Source: Euperipatoides rowelli (taxonomy: Eukaryota > Onychophora > Udeonychophora > Euonychophora > Peripatopsidae). From it: 10,577 nucleotides of DNA. The stretch lies in assembly GCA_003024985.2 (NCBI GenBank), contig PXIH01S0030888.1. One strand, 5' to 3'. The notes beneath the pieces were generated by a model. That model did no database searches. It was not told the origin of the DNA and saw nothing but the letters and a program-made list of their open reading frames with translations. The stretch's first letter is position 1. Each line of letters starts with the position of its first letter. Made by a program: the position numbers and the translations under genes. Positions 1 to 7,507 of the stretch are shown piece after piece.

Positions 1-29
1 CCCCTTTTCCCCCCAAACGAATGATAAGA

Positions 30-39
30 GCGCATGCGC
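30..39. promoter_or_regulatory. GCGCATGCGC palindrome, NRF1-type motif
   Basis: The sequence shows a perfect 10-bp palindrome, GCGCATGCGC, in otherwise AT-rich DNA. It matches the core of the binding site of animal NRF1 and its insect homologue erect wing. In animals such sites usually lie in promoters, but no transcription start or gene is visible next to it. A pyrimidine-rich run (C and T, 1-14) precedes it. It could equally be a chance or repeat-borne palindrome; function is inferred from the motif alone. Confidence 0.3.
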
Positions 40-220
40 CCTTGCTCAGCATTTTACGGTATTATAATTTTTTCTTATTAAACAATAAGGTAAGATACTG
101 TATACTGTAATGATAATAAAAACCAAATATTTTTTTCTTTTGAATATTTTAAAACATTAAGAGATTTATATTTAAAATCATTTTTGCAAATAGCATTTTT
201 TCATTTTTAAAAGAATAAAT

Positions 221-294
221 GGGCAGAGGAGTAGGGGGAGAGGGGTATTAGGAAAGGGGTTATGGGATGGGAAGATGAAGGGGGATAACTAGGG
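221..294 (+). other. G-rich polypurine tract
   Basis: About 75 bases almost free of C, with G runs of 3, 5, 4, 4, 3, 3, 5 and 3 separated by short A/T-containing loops. One loop of about 10 bases exceeds the usual quadruplex limit, so a classical G-quadruplex is possible but not canonical. The strand asymmetry stands out against the surrounding A/T-rich sequence. No function is shown. Confidence 0.55.
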
Positions 295-1249
295 CACTTT
301 ATATTTCAATTTACAATGGGCTCTGCAGCTAGTATTTTATAAATACAGTATTAGATATAACAAATATAGCAATGATATTGCCATTATTGATAATACATAT
401 CATCACTCTCTCTTATTACTGAACCAGAAAATCTTGTTACTACATCATTAAATAATAATTATACCACACCTAGAAATCATCATGTTTTAAACATACTAAA
501 CCAACATAACTGCAATCAATGGTAGAGATTACAAGATCTGGATTTTGCTGTCCAATTGCCTCATGACTTTATTCATCCCATATATTATAAATTTTACCTT
601 AAGAAAAAAATAAATTATAACTAACATCATCAATGGAAAAATAATAGTATTTTAAATTTATATAAGTAAAAAGAAAAAAGCCTTAAAAAAATTGTCTCAA
701 TTAAATAATAAAGATTCTTATTAAATTAGCTAATCAAAAATATTTTAATAACTTCATTATTCTAACTAATAAAAATACTTCTGAATTTCGTAAAACAATT
801 AAAAATAATATTGGTTTTGAAATAATACATGAAAATGTGAAATTCCAAATGAGTCAATAAAAGAAACTTACAAGATGATAACTTAATATTTAAAATATTT
901 AGATAATAAACATCCACTGCCTATTAATAAATATTCAATCATAATAAATAAAGAAGAATTGTGAATTTTTATATGTCAACTATATCAATTGCAGAGATGA
1001 TAACCATTCCGGATTGCTCTTAATTATTACTGATTTACATTAATTACTATGGCATTATAAAACCAGCTACTTTATTACGGAATTTTTAAATTAATTGATA
1101 ATGCTTTATAAAATAAATCTATTTTCTAAGTATCAAACTGATTGTAAAAGATATAATAACAGTGCTGGTAATTAAATAGTTGTATAGTTGTTTAAAAAAC
1201 AACATTACCTTACATAAACACAAGAAATCCTAGCGTTTCAAAGCATATT

Positions 1250-1253
<4 letters not shown>

Positions 1254-1294
<41 letters not shown>
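1254..1294. repeat. (AT)n microsatellite
   Basis: An uninterrupted alternating AT run of 41 bases, ending in CTGTAC. It lies about 100 bases before the hAT transposase fossil. Length is probably polymorphic between individuals and may be inexact in an assembly. Confidence 0.97.
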
Positions 1295-1295
<1 letters not shown>

Positions 1296-1380
1296 TGTAC
1301 ATTCTTGTGGCACCAATTGAAATGAGTAGGCTATTAATGAAGCATAATAGGATCTTGAGTGCCTCATCTTCAAAAGATAC

Positions 1381-2466
1381 AGAAAAAAGAAAAAAATAGT
1401 CAAAAGATATTTTCAAAATTATAACAAAGAATGGCCTTGTTTAAACGAATCAAGTTTATCAGAAAATCATGTGTTTTGTTTTAATATTTTAAACAATGAT
1501 TTTAGAAAGCACAAAATTACTTGTTGAAATTGTATGACCATAATAAGGGAGTTGTTTCTTTCATAAAGAAGGTACAACCTACTTTAGTTGCTATATTGGT
1601 TTAGTTGCACAAAAAACTACTGGTAAATTTGTTGATATTAATGTTGAACATTTGCTGATCCAAATTTATTATTTTCTTGAAAAAAGCTCAAATTGGAAAA
1701 ATACTCTTAAATTGTGTCAAGCAGTTGACGGTAATAAATCACACAAATTTTAAAACATGTTAACACTCGCTGGTTGTCCCTCTTAGATTCTATCAATAGA
1801 GTTCTTGAGCAGTGGAAATCTTTCGAGCAGTTCTTCTGTGTTGGTAAAGAAGTTGGAGGGGCTGAATTTGTCAATTGAAAATTTTTAAATGTTAAATTTT
1901 TAATGGAAAACTCAACTACTAAACTATACTGTCTATTCTTTAGCAATAATCTACCTGTCTATTGAAGACAACATATTCCTTCAATGAGAAGCTCCCACTA
2001 TACATCTTTTGAAATAAAACTACTTACAGCCTTGCTAGTCAAATTTGTCAAGTCTTCCATTTAATACTAAATTTATTAAACATTCAGAAGTAGCAAATAT
2101 TTCTTTGAGACAAAAAAGTTTGTATTCTTCAATTCAGTATATGCTTTCTATTTTTCCAAATGTTGTAACTACAGATCAACTTGATAAATTGGAACAAAAT
2201 TGCTGTATACTAATTTGATGATTTTGATCCTAAAATTTCAGCATACTAGAAAAAATCATACAGAATTTTGTCCAAATTTAAGTACTGAGATATTAAGTGC
2301 CCTAGTTGTGCACAAATTAAGGCCTTTCATGCAGTGAAGTATGATATTAAAAAAAAAAAAAAAATACTTTAAAAGAATTCAAAATGCAAAGCATGCTACA
2401 AAGGAATTTGTACAGGCCAAGAAAAGGGTTTATATTGCTGACTGTGACATTCAAGACATGAAATAG
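1381..2466 (+). pseudogene. Fossil hAT-superfamily transposase
   Basis: Remnant of a DNA transposase that would have cut and pasted an hAT transposon; now inactive. Seen in order: 1381-1524 (stop 1525) resembles the N-terminal BED-like region, with YFQNYNKEWPCL and a damaged FCxxC site; 1527-1601 (stop 1602) carries HNKGVVSFIKKVQPTLVAI; 1616-1750 carries VEHLLIQIYYFLEKS; 1747-2061 holds the family hallmark ILKHVNTRWLSL followed by RVLEQWKSFEQFF and KLYCLFFSNNLP, with stops at 1876 and 1963; 2051-2215 includes TKFIKHSEVAN and DQLDKLEQ; 2245-2334 has RKNHTEFCPNLSTEILSALV, the C-terminal dimerisation region; 2368-2463 ends with NAKHATKEF. Each change of frame marks an indel. Compared with intact relatives, two blocks are missing: between the BED-like part and HNKG, and between DKLEQ and RKNHTEF. 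A 16-A run (2349-2364) interrupts the last part. I found no convincing terminal repeats. Family assignment is from memory of conserved motifs. Confidence 0.85.
2349..2364 (+). repeat. Poly-A run of 16
   Basis: Sixteen consecutive A inside the C-terminal part of the hAT transposase fossil. It separates two frames of the fossil, so slippage here probably contributed to the decay. Confidence 0.9.
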
Positions 2467-3043
2467 GTATTAAATTTTGTTGATTAAATGGTTTTTAGTT
2501 TTTGGGGTACATGATATATATTTAGTTAAAATGATTAAAACATATCCAACTGTATGGTAATTTGACAGGGAAAAAATCACTACGTAAAGGGAACAATTAT
2601 AATTTTTTTTTAATGAAACATTCCTCCCATTCGTTGTCAGGCATATTAGTGATTATTGGCAAATCATCTTCCAAGGTTGGTATCTCTGCCAGTTGGAATT
2701 TCACCGTTTAAATTAAATGAATTTTACCATTGAATTAACTGCTCTTTTTACCACACTTATTAATATTCCCAGGTTTTTTTTTTTTTTCAAATATCCCAAA
2801 ATCTGGAAGGAATCCTTTTTAATTTTACATTTAATATCTAAGTATACCAGACCTATTAATTTATCATCTCTACATTCAAAGTATGTAAGACATATTTGAA
2901 CAATATGATAAATACACTAGATTTAAATATTGTTAAATCTTAGTTTAGTTTTAAAATATAAAGTATGATCAGAAACAGTTACAGATTATACTATTTCTTT
3001 CATTTATTGGAGTTATACAGCAAGATCTGAAGTGGAACTCTCA
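2467..3043. other. Mostly empty stretch with one short minus-strand open segment
   Basis: AT-rich with poly-T at 2774-2787. On the minus strand 2707-2600 is open for 36 codons (stop 2599-2597) and reads LAEIPTLEDDLPIITNMPDN then EWEECFI, an acidic, coding-like composition that is unusual for this AT-rich background. I do not recognise it. It could be a scrap of an old gene or transposon, or chance. Confidence 0.3.
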
Positions 3044-3245
3044 AATTAAAAAAAAAAGGTTTCAATAAATAAAATAATATTTATTTTGTATAAATTAAGA
3101 TGTATGGGTGTAAACTGGACTACTCTCAAACTATAACAGTGCTGGCTAGCCGGTGGGAGGTTATATGAGGCTATGATGGAGACTGGACTGGTTAACATGC
3201 TATACAAAGGGAATGTATAATAAAGGGTGGATGGCTGAAATTGAG
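3044..3245 (-). other. Exon-like open frame with possible splice acceptor
   Basis: The minus strand is open for about 67 codons (stop 3043-3041) over a block (about 3100-3257) clearly richer in G+C than its surroundings. It is preceded on the minus strand by a pyrimidine-rich tract ending in TTTCAG (boundary 3235/3234), which looks like a splice acceptor. An AATAAA lies near the far end, as in a terminal exon. Against this, the predicted residues (TLYYTFPLYSMLTSPVSIIA and following) match no family I know, and the pyrimidine tract is partly made of the hAT insertion site. A host terminal exon, an older repeat, or chance are all possible. Confidence 0.22.
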
Positions 3246-3249
3246 AAGG

Positions 3250-3257
3250 GAGGAAGA
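3250..3257. repeat. Left target-site duplication of hAT element A
   Basis: GAGGAAGA immediately before the left terminal repeat. The 8 bases after the right end (4531-4538) are GAGCAAGA, 7 of 8 identical. An 8-bp duplication is the hallmark of hAT insertion. Confidence 0.8.
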
Positions 3258-3270
3258 CAGGGCTGTAGTC
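3258..3270 (+). repeat. Left terminal inverted repeat, element A
   Basis: CAGGGCTGTAGTC, an exact inverted match of 4518-4530. The CAGGG start fits hAT termini. Confidence 0.88.
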
Positions 3271-3310
3271 ATAAAAAAAGCACAGGGTATACTATAAATG
3301 TTTGGGGAGT

Positions 3311-3370
3311 CTGGGGTCCCCCCCCCCCCCAGCGGTGTTCCGGGGCTGACCCCAGGGGGGGGGGGGGGGG
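3311..3370. repeat. C13 / G16 hairpin-prone block
   Basis: A run of 13 C (3318-3330) is followed 24 bases later by a run of 16 G (3355-3370), so the two can pair as a stem. The spacer repeats the theme with CGGGG and CCCC. Either strand could also form a quadruplex or i-motif. Run lengths are likely unreliable in sequencing. The block generates two overlapping spurious open frames rich in proline or glycine. Similar GGGGTCTGGGG-type blocks are, in my recollection, common in non-autonomous transposons of invertebrates; that link is inference. Confidence 0.8.
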
Positions 3371-4486
3371 AATCCTCCATAACTTTTTTAAACAAAATTG
3401 TATTTGGTGGCTTGTGAATCAAAAATTTACATTTGTCAATGGCCTATCAGCAACTCACTAATTACGAAATAAAATATAGTTAAAATAGGATAATCAACTT
3501 TATATTGAAATGAATAATTTACATTCACAAGTCATTCAAATTTTAAACTTGGTTTATATTTTAATCATAAATATAGGCCTACTGTATATGGTAAAAAACA
3601 TGCAATTTTGAATAGAATAATATGTAATATATTTATTTTCTCACTTATCATGTAGTCTAATTAAGAAATATTAAATAATATTGCATTAATTCAATTTAAG
3701 ACTTTGAGAAGAACTCTCAACAGCGGTACGTAAAATGTCATTTATACAAGCTAAGCTTACAAATGAAGAAGTTAAAAAGATTTCAAATGATCAAAATAAT
3801 TGTTTGTATATGTTATTTCTAAACTTGAAACCAAACTTGAAAAAACCAAAATTAAAACTTTGATAAGTTCCAAAAAGGAGGACTCTGATATTTACTCAAA
3901 ATTATAGTGACTCTGAATGATGAAATTAAGAACTATTATAAACTGTTTCTAATTTAGCAATGACTTTTTTAAGTCAGAGAAATCATGGTTGGGCAACTTG
4001 GTTTTGTTTTAAATGTAACTTTTCTCTTTATTAAAAATATACAAATTTATGTGGTCAGTCAAAATATACCGTTTCATTTTGTCAAAATAAAATTTAGTAT
4101 CAAATTTCTAATTTAAAAAAAAAAATAGTCTAGGTAAATTCAGCCTCAGTAATAATTAAAACATACTGTATGAAAATAACTAAGAATTATTAATGAGATA
4201 AAATTCTACACATTGATTTGTGGCAAGTCTAAACAATCCAAATATTTTTTTTTTCTCCTTTTTTCTAAGTCTACCGCGTTCTACTGAAGTTAAATTTGAT
4301 AAACATATTTCTTATGTATGCTAAGTGAAAGCAAATTGTTTAAAAAGGAGTTAAACTAAAATTTATTCCATTAAACTTAAAGACAGAAATTGTGTGTGGA
4401 TATAATAACATAAAAAATAATAGACTAATAAAAATATTAATTTTCACAATACAGTCGGTATTCGCAAATTATAAGCAATAAGCAGT

Positions 4487-4505
4487 GGGTATACTGTGTA
4501 TACCC
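4487..4505. repeat. GGGTATAC palindrome near right end of element A
   Basis: GGGTATAC-TGT-GTATACCC, perfect 8-bp arms with a 3-base loop, 25 bases inside the right terminus. The same octamer is found near the left end (3285-3292), supporting a subterminal recognition motif. Confidence 0.7.
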
Positions 4506-4517
4506 ATGTATACCCTC

Positions 4518-4530
4518 GACTACAGCCCTG
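4518..4530 (-). repeat. Right terminal inverted repeat, element A
   Basis: GACTACAGCCCTG, the exact reverse complement of 3258-3270. Confidence 0.88.
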
Positions 4531-4538
4531 GAGCAAGA
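4531..4538. repeat. Right target-site duplication of hAT element A
   Basis: GAGCAAGA, matching the left flank GAGGAAGA at 7 of 8 positions. Confidence 0.8.
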
Positions 4539-4570
4539 CTGCTATAGTGAACAACTAAAGTAACTGTCTT

Positions 4571-4612
4571 ACACTAAGGTTATAAAAACATAATGTTTAA
4601 TAACCTTAGTGT
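4571..4612. repeat. Perfect 13-bp inverted repeat
   Basis: ACACTAAGGTTAT (4571-4583) and its exact reverse complement (4600-4612) flank a 16-base loop. It lies 40 bases outside element A. It could be a small palindrome left by another transposon or a hairpin in a transcript; nothing else supports a function. Confidence 0.8.
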
Positions 4613-4758
4613 TAAATAATATATATAAGGGTGCACATTGGGATTCAGTAAAATAACTAAAGTTTGAAGAAAGCCATTTACTTTCCAATGTCTAGCATAG
4701 TAGCATCATAAAATCTAATGACCTTATTTTTTATAAGAGAAACTATAGAAGGTTGTCA

Positions 4759-5254
4759 TCCTTTGTCATGGCTAGTCGAAGAGTAGTCTACAGTACCATC
4801 ACAGTCAGAGCCGTGCAGTGTTCTAAACTATTCTATTAGTAACCCTTTCATTTCTCTAAAGCTCACTAGTTGGAGTTTCTGCAGTTCTTGGTTAATTAGA
4901 GCCAAGCCATCTTCTTTATAGTTCAAGGTGCTAAAGCTATTTCATAAAGTTTTTGTTTTTCTAGTTCATTTGTGAATAAAATAATTATAATATAATTTAT
5001 TTAGGAGCCAATATAGTTTATTCCTTGATATTGTTATTAATTGTTTTATATTGTTGGGCTGAATATTCTCTAATTGTTCTCTAATTATTTTTAACTCTTT
5101 TGAGTTTAAAGTTCTAAGAATTTCAGCTTGATAATAATCTAGCCCTTTGTATCCTGTAGGTTGTATAGGCTACTATAAAACAAAGCTACTTGATATTTGT
5201 AACATCAGTTCTAGAATATATTGTGGGGTCCAGTTTGTCATTCTGCCCTAACAT
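4759..5254 (-). pseudogene. Unrecognised broken coding remnant
   Basis: Read on the minus strand, consecutive segments look like one protein broken by indels. 5254-5189 is MLGQNDKLDPTIYSRTDVTN.. then a stop. 5169-4969 is open for 67 codons and includes PTGYKGLDYYQAEILRTLNS, KIIREQLENIQPNN and SRNKLYWLLNKLYYN. A frame change at about 4970 leads to NELEKQKLYEIALAP, then another at about 4923 to NYKEDGLALINQELQ...REMKGLLIE, an in-frame stop at 4830-4828 and a further 23 open codons. Hydrophobic residues spaced 3-4 apart with E/K/Q between suggest a mainly helical protein. Residue use is far more protein-like than the surrounding AT-rich DNA. I cannot name the family; it may derive from a host gene, a transposon or an integrated large DNA element. 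Exons with errors are a less likely alternative because the breaks lack splice sites. Confidence 0.5.
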
Positions 5255-6331
5255 CGAAACAGATGATTGATAATAAAAATGTAAGTTACAAAAATGTATT
5301 GGTAAAAAAACCCTTAGCAACCAATTTCAGAAGAATTATCTAGCTAAGGAAATTTTGAATTTGACCTCCATGAAATTGCATCATGGTGTGAATATTTTTT
5401 CAAATGTATTAATTGTTTTTTAAATGTCTCCCAAATATATGCCTCAAGATTCAATCACAGAGTTTAGGAAGAATATCAAGAGGGTCAAAAAATTAAAAAT
5501 TCATATTTTTAAAATGAACAGAGTTAGTTATAAATGAAATTTTGGGATGTGATTAAAGAATGGGTGAAATTAATTATTAAAACACATTTATTTAAAACTT
5601 GTTCATGTAATAGGCTAATATATTAGATACTAGATTATTAATGTATTTAATTATTTTATTTAATAAATATTTAATAATAATAATTTTAGTAGCTTGTCTA
5701 CTATCAATAATAATAAAAAAATATATTAATAAACTGTCTTTCCTACTTCAGGATTATAACTGTCAGTTTTAACTCTAGATTTCCTTGTTTAAAATTTCAT
5801 TAATTTGTTAACATTCTATACTTCATCTGAAAACATAATGTTATTTATTTTTAATGTATTATGTATCTTGTTATTTAATTCAAGCAGCATCTCGGATAGA
5901 TATCCAACATTTTTAAGTCATTAGTTCTAATGATATAGGAATGAAGACTCTCAGTTTATTTATAACGATTTCTTGCATCATGGTTATGTCCTCTGCATGT
6001 CTAATTTCAGACAATCTACACAATAAACATACAGAACTAATCATGAAATGTTATTGTTTTATCTTTTATTACAGAACTGTTAGAACTAGCAAATTTGAAT
6101 AAATACCCTTATAAAAAGACTAGCTGGTAAAATGTTTCACAAATTTTGGAAAAATAGTTTAAACAAGAGTCATTTAACTATCTCCAAAGATTGAAAATGG
6201 AGCTATTTTCAAAATTTTAAATTATTAGTGTAATGTTGAGGCATTTGTTAGTTCACCTAGGATCAAGAAGGGTACCCTGTCAGGGCACAACTCTTAAATT
6301 ACACAAATGATTTTATTAAGAAGCAACTGTG
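5255..6331. other. Gene-free AT-rich stretch
   Basis: Mainly low-complexity A/T, including TAA-rich runs at about 5630-5720. The plus strand has a 37-codon frame at 5424-5534 (MSPKYMPQDS...) directly preceded by an in-frame stop; its lysine/arginine-rich reading may be a decayed fragment but resembles no family I know. The words CCCTG and CAGGG sit back to back at about 6274-6283, but no partner termini were found. Confidence 0.5.
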
Positions 6332-6339
6332 CTTGAACT
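6332..6339. repeat. Left target-site duplication of hAT element B
   Basis: CTTGAACT directly before the left terminus, repeated perfectly at 7186-7193 directly after the right terminus. Confidence 0.83.
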
Positions 6340-6473
6340 CAGGGTTTGGAAGTAGTGCACTATTTGTAGCACACTACTTTTTTTTTGAGTAGTGATTGAG
6401 TAGTATCTTTACATTTTGTAAAATAGTAGTTTTATTTGTATTCCATTACAACAAATATAGTTGTAGTGATATA

Positions 6474-6530
6474 TTTTCACTGCTTTTATATTCTTTCTAA
6501 CCTATAGAAAGAATATAAAAATAGTGAAAA
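6474..6530. repeat. 26-bp inverted repeat, 5-base loop
   Basis: Arms 6474-6499 and 6505-6530 match at 24 of 26 positions (core TATTCTTTCTA / TAGAAAGAATA), giving a strong hairpin in DNA or RNA. It lies within element B. Confidence 0.88.
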
Positions 6531-7079
6531 AGACCACAGCTAAATAAATAGTTTTAACTATAACAAACACAATATAACATTTTAGGAAGAAAAATTTCAA
6601 CCTATAAGCTAATCTGTATTATTTTTTTCTATTACCTAACTAGAAATTGTTTTTAGACACTTTTATGTTTTTACTACACAATGTTTTCATGATGTTAGAT
6701 TATGGGCTCATGTATATCATATACAGTACAATCCATTTGCTCCTAAAGCCATAGAATAAATCCAAATAATTAAGAATGAAGAACAGATTCATTGGATCTT
6801 TAAATAGAGTTAAAGAGAATACTAATATATTAGTAGTACTCCCTAGGCAAATTTACAATAAATATTTCAGTCTAAAAAAATAATAATATAAAGGGAATTT
6901 TATAGTTAAGGCTAAACCTTTTATAAACAAAGAACTTTAGGTAGCTAAGTATTCAGCATCATACATATTTTGAAATAGGCTGAATAAAGTATATAATTAT
7001 TTATTTTGATGTGCATCTATTTTACAAAATGTTTATTTGCAAATTATTTTTTTGAAAATTTATTTTTGTAAAGTAGTTT

Positions 7080-7107
7080 TAGTTAACTACTTTTTTTTAA
7101 AAAAAGT
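7080..7107. repeat. Palindromes near right end of element B
   Basis: TAGTTAACTA is a perfect 10-bp palindrome (7080-7089), followed by ACT-T(n)-A(n)-AGT (7088-7107). Both repeat the ACTAC/GTAGT theme of the element ends. Confidence 0.65.
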
Positions 7108-7185
7108 TTTATTGTAGTTAATTACTTTTTTTTACAAGCGTTAGTTGTAGATGACGAGTTTTTATAAGTAGTTTTCCAAACTCTT

Positions 7186-7193
7186 CTTGAACT
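7186..7193. repeat. Right target-site duplication of hAT element B
   Basis: CTTGAACT, identical to 6332-6339. Confidence 0.83.
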
Positions 7194-7264
7194 AAAAAAG
7201 ACTCCAGCAACAACATAATCGACTTCTAAAAATATCACAGCATTTTTACGACTATGAAAAGTAA

Positions 7265-7507
7265 TATAGGGAAAACAAATTTGAAGATGAGTCAGCATTT
7301 GGGAATTATCAAGACAATCATTTGCCAAATGTTACCCAAGGGTGGTATGTGACTTTCGTCAAGAGACATTTCAAATCACATCATTTTACACAGATTTCCG
7401 AAGCATACAATTGTAGCATTGCATGGTTGCCTTGTAACCCAGATTCAAACACCCATAATGAGCATTTTTTATATTATTATTTATTGAGTTATATTTTTGC
7501 ACATTAG
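7265..7507 (+). pseudogene. Possible CENP-B/Jerky/pogo-type transposase scrap
   Basis: Open for 80 codons (first ATG at 7322 gives 61 residues), beginning about 70 bases after element B. The stretch GWYVTFVKRHFKSHHF followed by SEAYNCSIA resembles the pattern W-x-x-F-x-K/R-R-H ... P/S-E-A-x-x-x-S-x-A found in the CENP-B-like second DNA-binding helix region of pogo/Tigger and Jerky-like transposases. Only about 30 residues fit, the usual following DDE nuclease domain is absent, and the C-terminal part dissolves into A/T-rich sequence. If real, it is a fragment of a dead element. Chance is a serious alternative. The antisense frame 7386-7580 is a shadow. Confidence 0.33.

Larger units (their letters stand above)
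1..1253. other. Gene-free AT-rich stretch
   Basis: Apart from the GCGCATGCGC palindrome and the G-rich tract listed separately, this stretch is A/T-dominated with stops in all frames. Short open frames near 500-600 stay open in more than one frame at once and give no recognisable protein, so I treat them as chance. I see no RNA gene, splice-flanked exon or terminal inverted repeat pair here. Confidence 0.6.
3258..4530. mobile_element. Non-autonomous hAT element A (1273 bp)
   Basis: A DNA transposon copy that cannot move itself and would need a transposase supplied by another element. The left end CAGGGCTGTAGTC (3258-3270) is repeated perfectly in inverted orientation at the right end (4518-4530), and an 8-bp target duplication with one mismatch flanks it. 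Subterminal GGGTATAC (3285-3292) recurs near the right end as an 8+8 palindrome (4487-4505) and again inverted at 4508-4515, as is common for transposase-binding repeats. The interior is AT-rich with no transposase motifs; the longest tidy frame is only 42 codons (3735-3863, +, MSFIQAKLTNEEVKKISNDQ...), which I do not recognise and do not call a gene. A C13/G16 pair sits near the left end. The single mismatch in the duplication suggests a moderately old insertion. Confidence 0.88.
6340..7185. mobile_element. Non-autonomous hAT element B (846 bp)
   Basis: A second internally non-coding DNA transposon. It starts CAGGGTTTGGAAGTAGT (6340-6356); the reverse complement of its right end reads AAGAGTTTGGAAAACTACT, so termini match at 10 of the first 12 positions and continue with a small indel. 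A perfect 8-bp duplication, CTTGAACT, flanks it, as expected for hAT. The interior is full of short GTAGT/ACTAC words near both ends (for example GTAGTG...CACTAC at 6352-6377 and TAGTTAACTA at 7080-7089), typical subterminal repeats. A 26-bp imperfect hairpin occupies 6474-6530. No transposase motif is present. Its termini differ from element A, so the two belong to different families. Terminal mutations with an intact target duplication are unexpected but can occur by chance. Confidence 0.78.

Noticed and set aside
1707-1946. 79-codon minus-strand open frame
   Set aside because: It is antisense to the clear hAT transposase blocks on the plus strand.
2717-2899. 60-codon plus-strand open frame
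   Set aside because: It runs through a poly-T tract and reads as phenylalanine- and isoleucine-rich noise.
1160-3145. CAGTGCTGG at 1160 and 3137 as hAT ends for the transposase fossil
   Set aside because: Both copies are in the same orientation, no inverted partner CCAGCACTG was found downstream of the fossil, and their flanking octamers do not match.
3192-3461. Overlapping plus and minus open frames of 76 and 82 codons
   Set aside because: They are sustained by the C13/G16 runs (poly-Pro, poly-Gly) and cross the boundary of hAT element A.
4806-4816. CAGAGCCGTGC as an hAT-like terminus
   Set aside because: No inverted partner GCACGGCTCTG is present in the window.
5424-5537. 37-codon plus-strand frame starting MSPKYMPQDS
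   Set aside because: Directly preceded by a stop, too short, unrecognised, and not supported by splice sites.
6274-6284. CCCTG-T-CAGGG as abutting transposon ends
   Set aside because: A short palindrome only; no matching far ends or duplications were found.
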